Source of the DNA: Zymoseptoria tritici IPO323
Lineage: Eukaryota > Ascomycota > Dothideomycetes > Mycosphaerellales > Mycosphaerellaceae
NCBI RefSeq assembly: GCF_000219625.1
Contig: NC_018217.1
Span: 2,914,001-2,978,000, forward strand
DNA: 64,000 nucleotides
Direction: 5' to 3'
Below the pieces are notes generated by a model, which saw only the letters and a program-made list of their open reading frames with translations, did not search any database and had not been told where the DNA came from. This document shows positions 55,478 to 64,000 of this stretch, piece after piece. The position numbers were made by a program, and so were the translations under genes. Positions within the stretch are counted from its first letter, which is position 1, and each line of letters begins with the position of its first letter.

Positions 55478-56713
55478 GCTCTTCAAGAAAGAGTTATGAA
55501 GAAACGACCCAACGAAATTTGCATGGCGATAAAGAGATGTTCTGTGAAAATGGGAATAGAGGTCATGCGCCATTCGTTGGCCGGCCTGAGAGGTCACACA
55601 GTTTCGGAGAATACAGGAGACATTACGACACTAGTGGAATCATGCAAAGGTAGAGCATGAAGGGACTTGAGCCAGGCAGGTTACCATCAGAGAAAAGCTC
55701 CAAGAACAGGCTATGGAGGTGTGAACAGATCAACGTCGCAGTTGGCGAAGGAACCAAAGGTCGAGCTCGATACGTGCAGAATCAGGGGACTGAGGGGAGT
55801 CCGCGACATGTGCTCTTTCCTCAGTCAGCCCTTCGTCATTCGAGCCTGGAGGAGAGCAACAAAGTCCATACGGATTCGAATCGAACCTCCATCTCCTCAT
55901 CGACCAACTCCGACCCTCCCTCCCGTTTCCCGTCCGGACCCATCTCCTCCCTCTCGCCTCACTTCCGCCACACCGACTAGCCACCACTTCGTTTGCAGTC
56001 AAACATACAACTACCCCTCTTCCTCCACCGTTCTCAAGAATTCGATGGTTCAGAACTCGTGTCAAATGGCCCAATGGGTCAACAGCGGGAAGATGGATTG
56101 TTACAAACGCCCACCGAATCTCTGATCAAATTGTTAAAACCAGCCCGTTTAGGGAGTCGGTTTGAGTTGTCCCCACCTGCATCTATGCCGGGGTTTTTCT
56201 TTTTGTTCGTTTTGTTGAATCGGGGTGCGGGTCAAGCTCGTTTTTGTGCGGTGGAAATTTTGGCGGAGCGCTGTTGTAGCCTTTCCGGAGGAGAGAGCAT
56301 GATATCGAAGGAGTTAGTGCGCACAGGAGACCGGGGACGCAGGGGCAATCTTCAGCATGTCAAACATCGACAGGGAGTGGACGGGGAGCGGACGGCATGC
56401 CCAAGCGGGAGCCAGATTTTGGGACGACTTTTGCCTAGAACGAAATAGAACGATTCAACGCTGACATGCCGTTGTGAACGAAGAGAGGTCATGGCCGCGT
56501 ATGGAGCTACCTTAGCTGGCCAGAATAATCTCAGCCAGAATAGTACGAGGTCTTGCTCAAACATGGGTATGTCACTTTCTAAGCCGCAGAGAACGTGACA
56601 GCGATTTCGTAGCAGCAGAGATGAGGTGTCAGGACGGGACCGTAGCCATGATTAGTTAGCAGTATACGTACAAGTGCCATTGCAACGCCGTCTGGCAACC
56701 GGGTCTATGTCAA
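55478..56713. other. Convergent intergenic region, no gene seen
   Basis: About 1.2 kb downstream of the membrane protein gene. Short frames here have no recognisable features. Confidence 0.45.
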
Positions 56714-57020
56714 CCACTAGAACGGATACACACCATCAAGAACGAGTACATATCAGCTCATCCAGCGAATCTGAGTGGATAGAAGTTGTGGAACACTAAG
56801 GCATGTTCGAACTCTGTCGCTGATATGTACTCGTTCCGTCCATTCAGAACGAGTACACGGCAGCCAGGACGAGTCCATGTCAGCTAGAACGGGTACATGT
56901 CAGCTAGAACGGGTACATGTCAGCTAGAACGGGTACATGTCAGCTAGAACGGGTACATGTCAGCTAGAACGAGTACACGTCAGCTAGAACGAGTACATGT
57001 CAGCTAAAACGAGTACACGT
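56714..57020. repeat. 20-bp minisatellite array
   Basis: Consensus unit CAGCTAGAACGGGTACATGT. Seven near-perfect head-to-tail copies fill 56881-57020; the first four are identical, then three differ by G/A and T/C changes (GAGTACACGT types, one CAGCTAAAAC). Two more diverged units precede them at 56841-56880. Two isolated older units sit in register at 56714-56753. The array is noncoding in all frames examined and lies between convergent genes. Confidence 0.93.
56826..56857. repeat. Inverted repeat at the edge of the minisatellite
   Basis: TGTACTCGTTC at 56826-56836 is the perfect reverse complement of GAACGAGTACA at 56847-56857, with a 10-bp centre. The left arm is an inverted copy of the minisatellite core. 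Confidence 0.85.
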
Positions 57021-57609
57021 CAGCGTGACCTTACATTCTTGTTTGCTTGTCTGCAAGTTATAGCGTACGACGCTCACAGGTCGAGATCAATGAGACATCA
57101 TGATCATCATTCCATTGTCATCAACACAGCTACTAAGCCAGACAGACGGCGACCTCTGCCTCAGCCACCGTATCATAATTCCAATGCAGTACAGGCTCTG
57201 ATCGCCATTTTTACCCCCGAAGATAGCGCCAACGAGCGTCCAACGTGCGTATCGTCCCTGATCCGGCTCGTTCATCGTGCAGCAGCAGCAAGCCTCAACG
57301 ATTTCAGCGTCGAATTCAACAAAGATTTGGCGTGATCATTCCCAAATCTCCAGCCAACTGCGGCAAGAGGAAGTGCATCGCCATCGAAGTCGTAAAGGGC
57401 GTTGTTCGCAGACATCTAGACGCATCCCGTCAGCACGTCGTCCGCATTTCTCGAGCTTGAAGATGAGGACTCACCAGAGTCCATCAAGCCGGCATCCCGC
57501 CTCCCACATGCCCTCGCTCCAACACCCACAGTTGTTGTACGCGAGACACTATCTCGGACTGTCATTCGTGCTATGCCGGTGCCGGTGCATACGCGGCTGG
57601 AAGTGTCGC
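57021..57609. other. 3' flank of the Mga2-like gene, no gene seen
   Basis: About 590 bp between the repeat array and the stop of the Mga2-like gene. No separate gene is recognised. Confidence 0.4.
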
Positions 57610-60600
57610 TCAAAAGACCTGTAAGGGCTGCATGTGATGTGGAATGGGCGTGGCGAGGCTTTCAGGATACGCGACCATGCTTGAGCAAGTAGCGGCGGCA
57701 GTGTTTGGGAGGCCGTGGGGCATTGTTGCGGCCATGATGTGGAATGGCTGGCTGGTTGCATTTCTCATGTGAACACTGGGGCGTCGTGAGGCCGGGCGGG
57801 ATGGGTATTCACTCTTGGAGTCCATCTCGGACTCGTATAACGAGGCGCTGGCAACATCCCAGGAGACTTGAGATGGCAGCTCATCGTAGCTTGCACCAGT
57901 CTGCAAAGTGGAACGTGAATGACGACGGCGCTGGGTACTGAGAACGATGGACCTGAGCTCAGCGCGAAGATGCTCAGGGGCGATGCGGAAAGCAGAGTAG
58001 CCCATCAGACTTCTGACGGATGCATCTGCGCCTCGAGCAACAAGGAGCTGGAAGATTTGAGTGCGGCCATGCACTGCGGCGTGCATTAGTGGAGTGTAGC
58101 CGCCTTTGTCTCTGACGTCCGGATTGGCTCCACGAGCGAGAAGCGCGGCACAAGCCTGGTCCATGCCTAGACAACAGGCCAGCGAGAGCATTGTGGCACC
58201 AGTTGCGGACTGCAAGTCGTAGTTCGGCGGAAACGTGCTCTCGCTCATGTCTGCCTTGTTAAGTATGCTCAAGAGCATGTCTTCGATCTCCGTAGCTGTG
58301 GCAGCCATTCTGTTTCCAAAGCCTTGCTGCTGCTGTTGCAGACCGGCTCGATTCACTCTGGACTGCACGAAGCTAGTCGCGCTCTGCTGCGCAAAGGTCT
58401 GCCAAGCATCTGAGGATCCATATTGCTGCTCACTCAGGAATTTCAGCGCCATCACCATCATCTCCTCATTGTACGCAGTATATCGATAGATTGGCCGGTT
58501 CGAAGGAGCCGGATATGGACCCGTACCGGGCGGAGGCACCAACGTGAGATGAACAGAGCCTTGACGACCGGGCGGCGCAATGGTGACGATCGAGGTCGGT
58601 GAGACGTATTGTGTGGGTGCGTACTGATCTCCAAAAGCGACCTGCAAGCCCATGATCAGGTTCTCACCAAAGACAGCAACTTCCGTGCCTCCTGCAGATG
58701 GCCCTTCGTTGGGCGTGATGCGGGTGATGGTTGGATATGGCTGCTGTCCTTGATTCGAGTCGTTGCCAGATGAGCCCGGCGGCACATGGTTGGCGTACAT
58801 GGACCCACGGTTTCCAATGCTATTGGTCGGCGTCTGGATCGGCTGCTGCCGTGCGTATGCTGCCATGTTGGCTCGCGTCTGCTGGAGTACAGGCGATGAT
58901 GCCCTGCTAGGGACTGCTGATGAAGGATGTGAGAAGTACGCTTGATTGTTGGGGATGTGTGAGGTGTCGATCTGTGTTTGATTGAACTGGAAAGGTCCGC
59001 TCTCGTTAGGCGTTGGAGGGCCACTGCCAAAGTACTGTGCAGGGCCATTGTTATTCGGCATGGTCATGTATGGCTGGTTCATCTGATTGGGAAAGGCGGC
59101 GTTAGCGGGTGAGAACTGCTGACCCATCGACAGCGCCGAAGGCATATTTTGAACAGGCGAAATGCTGGTCTCGACGCGGGGTGTCATCGTCAGCCCACTC
59201 GCGACTTTCCTGTGGAAGGAAGAAGACTTCCGCTTCTTATTCGGCCCTTGTTGCCCAGCATTGGAAGGAGATGCAGGTCTTGAAAGAGTCGTCGGAGTCA
59301 TGGTCGCAGAAGTTGTCCCTGATGCGAAGCCAGACCCTGGCAACTGATGCACGTGGCTGTGAGGATTGAATTGCCCTCCATATGCCATCGCCTGCAGATT
59401 TCCAGCGGATCGAGAGGAAGTGAAGGGCTGTACGTGCGTCGACATGTCCACCATCGATTGAGACATCGGCAGACCATTTGGAACGAAGCCAGGATTTTGG
59501 TAGTATCCTTCTCCAGCGGCACCTGTAGAGAAAGCCTGAGGATGCGTCTTGTGGTCGTCCGTGATGAGGATCGAATCAGACATTTGCTGCGCAACCACGT
59601 TGCCCTGAATGTCCTTCAGCGTGAAGATGACTTGAAAGCCTTCCTTCTCGCTTTGATGTCTGCAATAGCATGCAATTCGCATTGCAGCGGTAACATTCAT
59701 GGAGCCCTCCGGAGGGACGTACTGCTCGCTGTCCATGCCCATGTTGACGTCCCGTTGCTGTGTATTTCGTTCGCACGGCTTGAATGGCAGGTACTCGTTC
59801 GAGTTGAACACGACCACTCGCTCCGTCTCATACCGCTCCCAATGCTGCTGCTCTTCTTCCCTCTTCGTCTTCTTCCGACCAGCACGCTTCCGCTCGCGTT
59901 GTATACAATTGCTGCATATTCTGACCTCACCGCCATTCGCTGGTTTCTCCGCCTCCTCCAAATTCTTGCCGTCGTTACGGTCGTCATCTCCGCTCTCTCG
60001 CGCCGCCTCAGCACGTCGCTGAATCTCGTCATTATTCTGCAATGCCGCTCGCTGTAGCGCTCTCTCTTTGAACTGTGGGTTGTGCATCGCACTTGTGCAC
60101 ACGAGCATGGTATGGAGCTCCAGCACTTTTGACTGCTCGAAATCCTCCTTCGCGAGAAGCTTTGACTTGGCGATGGTGTGAAGCGGTAAGTGAAGATGTT
60201 CGACGCCCGGCGGCGGTTTCTCGAGGGTCATGACCACGTTGATCTGCGTCTCAACGCGGGACTTGGTGGATATCGGTGCGATGTGGAGTGGAGAGCGGCC
60301 TGTTCGAGTCGGTGCACCGCGGACGGTCGGTGTGGTTCCATTCGCGCCGGGTGAGGGTGTGAAGTTCATGCTGCCTGGAGATGTTAATTGATTCGCGAAG
60401 TCACCTGGCCAAGCCGGATTCTGGGCCATGGCCGCGTTCCAATTTGCATTGGTAGTAAATGTTTCCTGGCTGTCCGAGGATGGTGTGGAGAAGATCGCGT
60501 GTGGTGAAGCTTGGTTGAGCATCATGTTGGCAGTGGCAGGAGACTGATCTCGACTGCCCATGGCGAACATTCCCGGATTGATAGTCTGCACGGGCGAGTC

Positions 60601-61230
60601 CTGCGCGAACTGAGCAGCAACATTCGCCGCGGGCATGCGCACATGTGCATTCAGCGACATGGCCGAGTTGAAATCTCCAGGCTGGATCGGACTAGAAGCC
60701 GCGCTGTTGTAATCGAACTGTCCCAAATTGCTGTCGCCGCGGTTCAGACTTTGCTCCAACGTGAGGTTGTGCATAGGCTGCGCAAACTTCTGATCGAAGC
60801 TCTGCATTTGTTGTTGTAATCCGCCTCCCATCTGCATGTTCTCTTGCCGCGATTGTCCAGCCATCATCGCATCCTGCATCGGGTCCGAGCCAGGTGATTC
60901 ACTCTCTCCCGTTTTCCGCTTCCGCCTGCTCGACGAATCTGAAGACGAGTCTTGACTAGAGCTCTCTACTGATCCCGATTGCAGCATCGACGTACCCTGT
61001 TGTCCGTTCTCTGCACCACCACCTGTCGCGAGTTCGGGTCCGGATTTCGACGGCGTGCGTAAGCTGAAGCCGACCGGGCTGTCGTAAGAGTCGAGATTCG
61101 TAAAGTCGTTGAAAGCGCTGTTGCCGAACGGTGACTCTGCGGGCATACCGTCGTCGAACTGTGAGGTGCCATTGAACATGGACATGTCGTTCCAGTCCGC
61201 GTCGTTGCCGGACATGTTCTTCGAGTCCAT
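57610..61230 (-). CDS. Mga2/Spt23-like transcription factor (IPT and ankyrin domains)
   Basis: A single-exon protein of 1206 residues. In yeast Mga2/Spt23 are ER-anchored factors released by proteasomal processing to activate the OLE1 desaturase gene. Domains in order: a disordered Gln/Ser/Met-rich N-terminus; the conserved Mga2/Spt23 region near residues 323-640 (VETQINVVMTLEKPPPGVEH, then VRICSNCIQRERKRAGRKK, then RIACYCRHQSEKEGFQVIF); a Ser/Pro linker; an IPT/TIG domain near 830-900 (PTITRITPNEGPSAGGTEVA); and two ankyrin repeats near 1005-1075 (ANPDVRDKGGYTPLMHAAVH). The last 110 residues show no hydrophobic span long enough for the ER anchor of the yeast proteins. Either the anchor is absent, as may be usual in filamentous fungi, or a 3' exon is missed. 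The first ATG is supported by an acidic, structured start. Confidence 0.9.
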   Translation of the reverse strand: MDSKNMSGNDADWNDMSMFNGTSQFDDGMPAESPFGNSAFNDFTNLDSYDSPVGFSLRTPSKSGPELATGGGAENGQQGTSMLQSGSVESSSQDSSSDSSSRRKRKTGESESPGSDPMQDAMMAGQSRQENMQMGGGLQQQMQSFDQKFAQPMHNLTLEQSLNRGDSNLGQFDYNSAASSPIQPGDFNSAMSLNAHVRMPAANVAAQFAQDSPVQTINPGMFAMGSRDQSPATANMMLNQASPHAIFSTPSSDSQETFTTNANWNAAMAQNPAWPGDFANQLTSPGSMNFTPSPGANGTTPTVRGAPTRTGRSPLHIAPISTKSRVETQINVVMTLEKPPPGVEHLHLPLHTIAKSKLLAKEDFEQSKVLELHTMLVCTSAMHNPQFKERALQRAALQNNDEIQRRAEAARESGDDDRNDGKNLEEAEKPANGGEVRICSNCIQRERKRAGRKKTKREEEQQHWERYETERVVVFNSNEYLPFKPCERNTQQRDVNMGMDSEQYVPPEGSMNVTAAMRIACYCRHQSEKEGFQVIFTLKDIQGNVVAQQMSDSILITDDHKTHPQAFSTGAAGEGYYQNPGFVPNGLPMSQSMVDMSTHVQPFTSSRSAGNLQAMAYGGQFNPHSHVHQLPGSGFASGTTSATMTPTTLSRPASPSNAGQQGPNKKRKSSSFHRKVASGLTMTPRVETSISPVQNMPSALSMGQQFSPANAAFPNQMNQPYMTMPNNNGPAQYFGSGPPTPNESGPFQFNQTQIDTSHIPNNQAYFSHPSSAVPSRASSPVLQQTRANMAAYARQQPIQTPTNSIGNRGSMYANHVPPGSSGNDSNQGQQPYPTITRITPNEGPSAGGTEVAVFGENLIMGLQVAFGDQYAPTQYVSPTSIVTIAPPGRQGSVHLTLVPPPGTGPYPAPSNRPIYRYTAYNEEMMVMALKFLSEQQYGSSDAWQTFAQQSATSFVQSRVNRAGLQQQQQGFGNRMAATATEIEDMLLSILNKADMSESTFPPNYDLQSATGATMLSLACCLGMDQACAALLARGANPDVRDKGGYTPLMHAAVHGRTQIFQLLVARGADASVRSLMGYSAFRIAPEHLRAELRSIVLSTQRRRHSRSTLQTGASYDELPSQVSWDVASASLYESEMDSKSEYPSRPASRRPSVHMRNATSQPFHIMAATMPHGLPNTAAATCSSMVAYPESLATPIPHHMQPLQVF

Positions 61231-63867
61231 CTCGCGCGATGCCGCGGGCTGACGCGGTGCGAGGCGCGAAGGGCGTCAGCTGCTGGAGCAATTATGAGGG
61301 ATCGTCTGGTGCGACTGTGGGGAGAGGACGTGGTCCACACAGAGTAATGCGAGCTCGCGATCACTCTTGCAAGGTCGAGGCCGTCAGGCGGCTGAAGCCT
61401 CTGTCCAGCCTTACGATGGCGGCATGGGTTCGGAAGGACGTCGTTGGATTATGACCGGGTGCGAAGTTTCGATCGTTCGGTTCCGTGATTAATGATGGTG
61501 TGCCGTGGAAAAGGACCTCGTCGGTGCAGCGCCCTCACACATGAACCTCTGCCTGTTGTATGTGATCAAGTAGGAACAAGGTGCAACTAAGAACAGACTG
61601 GTCAGCATCCAGCAGTAGTCCAGACTAGTCAGACTACAGGGCACACCATGTGCTCCGTCCGTCGGCCAAACTACTGCGGGGAAATACAAAGATGTTCGTA
61701 CCTTTCGTAGGCCGTATCTGTGGACTGGTATGAGGAGAGAGAATGATCATTGAGGTATCAAATCGCGATCCATACCTTTGCAGTGCGATATGGCAAGAGC
61801 ATTCGTATACCTGCCCAGGAATACCTTGCAAGCATCGGTCTCTGCCAACGTAACAAGAGCCTTGTCCAGTCTCCCCCGTCTGCCGCCACAGAAGCCTCTT
61901 CCTTCATCCCCACATTATTCGATAGCAAGTGCCCTTTCTCCTACCAGGACGGGCAGTCTCGCCATCCATCCCTGCAATCACAGTGTGCCACCATCAATAT
62001 GCTCGAACCTGCCCTGCACATACAGATACACATATAGCTTAGCAAAGACAGACAGCTTCGAGCACAAGAATTTGCACGCGCGCAAAGCTGTACGACACGC
62101 CGGTACCGCCGCGACGGACGGGCAGAGCACGCGCCAAATCTTCGGACTGCCGCTCGGATGTGCTCTGAATCAGAGCCAAATGCCCGAACCATCACATCGC
62201 TGCCGCCCGTCGATTAGACAGGTACCCGACCTTGCCGCGAAACGTAAGCACGTAAAGCATGGTGCTCGCCTCGACTGGCCCATTTTATGCAAGTCATCGC
62301 CGGGTCCGAGAGCGAACCCAGCTGAAGAGTCCAGGGCGGCCGTAGCGTCCCGTCTCGCGACCCGCCTTTCACGAAACCGCCGAGACTTCGATAGAGGCTC
62401 GGAGTGAGTGCATGGAGAGCCACTTATGGATCGCTGGATGTAAGAGCAAGACATTCTTCAGTGGCTAGGATGATAGCGTGCATGATAGTGTCTCTTGTCT
62501 TGGTATCCTTGCGGCCGCTATTCAAGCAAAAGCGAACGATGGGGCCAAAATGGAGATTCCAGGTCGGCCAGATGCTTGAAATGGAGAGCAGTGGAGTCCC
62601 GTGAGTGGAGAGGCATCGGGCCGGATATGCCGTGTGGAAAACAGGGTAGGAGAAGATCAATGGCTCCACGGCACGGATAGATTTCAAGATGCAAGCTTGG
62701 CTGGACATTCCAGTATTGTCGATATCAGCTTTCCATCGTCCTCGTGCTCGACGACATGCACGATCCTGGAATCCACTTCGTATCAGTCATGCACATCCCG
62801 CCGCCGTGCAACGCCTGCCGCCGTCACATGTCTTATGCAATACGCCAGACAAGTCATCGTGCGCCATACGACGTACGACCTTGGGAAGCAACAATGACAG
62901 GCTGATGAATTGTGGGGTATTCGGAGTCTCTTGGACTCTATGGACTTCTCGCCGAGACAGCGATACGCCGACTCCTCCTGCAGCTCGAATGAAACTCGCC
63001 AAAAGGCTCTGAGCAAGAACGGCCCCCGTCTATCGAATCCTTCCTAGGACTCCCGCAAAGACGCCGGCAGCAGGGTGATGGACGAAGGATGTCATGCATT
63101 GCAAACACCTCCGGTGGCGTCAAGGATGAAGGACCTCCTACTCAAGCGAGAAAGCCTCTAAGGCAATCATCTCACCCTGTTAAAGACACCCTGACGTGCA
63201 TCTTGCATGCCGTGAGAACATCCTCACTTCTAACCGAGACGGCGACAAGCCCGAAGGCCAGATTTACGTGTGATCGCCACCGCGAATGCTTTTCCGGAGT
63301 CGTTATACATGATCTTGGCAGGGAAGGTCAGATCACGAAGGGATGAAGTGAAAAGACTGCTCGCGTAGCAGCAAAATGATGCATTTAGAAGATGTTCGCC
63401 ATCAAAAGACGTTCGTCAGCCCAGCCATCGAGTGGAGACATATCCAGACTGTCGGGAGATGACTGAAGGTCATTGGGATTTTGAGAGTCTAATTCCGTCC
63501 TCGTTCTGTCAATATGTCTGAAGTGGTACTTTACAATTTCGCCAGTCGAAGAGAGTCAATAGTGCAGGCCAAGCTATGCTGCCCCATCCCATCTCCCTTA
63601 TGTCTCAATCGTTGCTGCTCGCTCGCTCGCTCGCTGGCCAATGATCAGTCCAGAAATTCAAATGCCGTCCTGAGATACCAAAAGACTCCCACGCTGTGCT
63701 GCTGTTCAATTTGTACGCTTCAAATGGGAATATGCGTCGACCTGGTCCCCTATCTAGGGCCAGCGGGTATTCGTCTTATGTCGTTTCGTATGTGATGTTT
63801 CTGCTTTCGTGTCGCCTCTCATTTCGTGGTGTGGTATGTCGGCCGTGGTGTGCTTCTAGGCTCGTGC
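61231..63867. other. Long intergenic region, no gene seen
   Basis: About 2.6 kb upstream of the Mga2-like gene, probably its promoter and long leader on the left side. Frames up to 209 codons (61778-62407, +) have no motifs and a random-looking composition. A short GCTC tetranucleotide run sits near 63617-63637. Confidence 0.45.
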
Positions 63868-64000
63868 TCAGAACACGTCTTCAGGCCACTCAAACGGCTC
63901 ATCCTTCTTGTTTCCACCCTTCACCAAACTCTCAAAGCTGCCATTCGCACCTTTTGGCAAATGCGGCACGCCAGCCTGGCCGGGCACGATACTGACCTCG
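63868..64000 (-). CDS. C-terminus of an unidentified gene (5' part outside window)
   Basis: The minus strand is open from the right edge to a TGA at 63870-63868, giving 44 residues that begin EVSIVPGQAGVPHLPKG and end KKDEPFEWPEDVF. The coherent composition, the position at the edge and the acidic aromatic end suggest a genuine C-terminal exon. Too little is visible to name the family. Confidence 0.5.
   Translation of the reverse strand, partial: EVSIVPGQAGVPHLPKGANGSFESLVKGGNKKDEPFEWPEDVF

Noticed and set aside
56881..57020. Regularly spaced repeat that could suggest a CRISPR array
   Set aside because: Units are directly adjacent with no spacers, and the genome is fungal; it is a minisatellite.
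61778..62407. 209-codon plus-strand frame upstream of the Mga2-like gene
   Set aside because: No motifs, no hydrophobic or structural pattern, unusual Arg/Ser/Pro mix typical of noncoding GC-rich DNA.
1..64000. tRNA, rRNA and transposable element genes
   Set aside because: No tRNA-like B-box with matching arms, rRNA stretch, transposase, reverse transcriptase or terminal repeats was noticed on reading; a dedicated scan could still find small RNAs.

Overview
The window looks like nuclear DNA of a filamentous ascomycete, most likely a Dothideomycete (Mycosphaerellales-like). Genes are compact with short introns of about 50-70 bp, GT..AG borders and ctaac/ctgac-like branch points. The families present (Zn2Cys6 factor with fungal middle-homology region, GT69 transferase, fungal ADF-H protein, Mga2/Spt23-type factor, LCB2, Oac1) are those of Pezizomycotina. 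The lineage is inferred from family content, not from a search. Exon joins were worked out by hand from reading frame and splice consensus.

Layout. 1-5365: cut-off TRAPP subunit Trs31 (-), PARG-like ADP-ribose hydrolase (+), mitochondrial oxaloacetate carrier (-). 5918-15128: a block that reads as a sugar/polyol utilisation cluster, with two short-chain dehydrogenases, a Zn2Cys6 regulator, a P-loop small-molecule kinase of the uridine kinase/phosphoribulokinase type and an MFS sugar transporter. 15287-22637: a 33-bp tandem repeat, a MYND protein, a Swd2/WDR82 WD40 protein and a 1267-residue ADF-H protein. 24492-30082: OHCU decarboxylase of urate catabolism, a small secreted double-module cysteine-rich protein with defensin-like (CS-alpha-beta) spacing, a gene-poor and possibly decayed stretch, and a GT69 glycosyltransferase. 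32711-46394: LCB2, a fungal CxxC protein, an Mpv17/PMP22 protein, a SprT-like protein, two unknown proteins and an NDUFAF6-like complex I assembly factor. 46622-55477: Rad5, an ArsB/NhaD-type permease and an unknown membrane protein. 55478-64000: a 20-bp minisatellite with an inverted copy, an Mga2/Spt23-like factor, 2.6 kb without a recognisable gene, and the C-terminus of a gene that runs off the right edge.

Most of the window is housekeeping. The accessory parts most worth attention are the tandem defensin-like gene at 25869-26377, built by duplication of an exon-intron-exon unit; the candidate polyol cluster; the SprT-like protein with Gln in place of the catalytic Glu and a possible upstream PIP-box exon; and the minisatellite.
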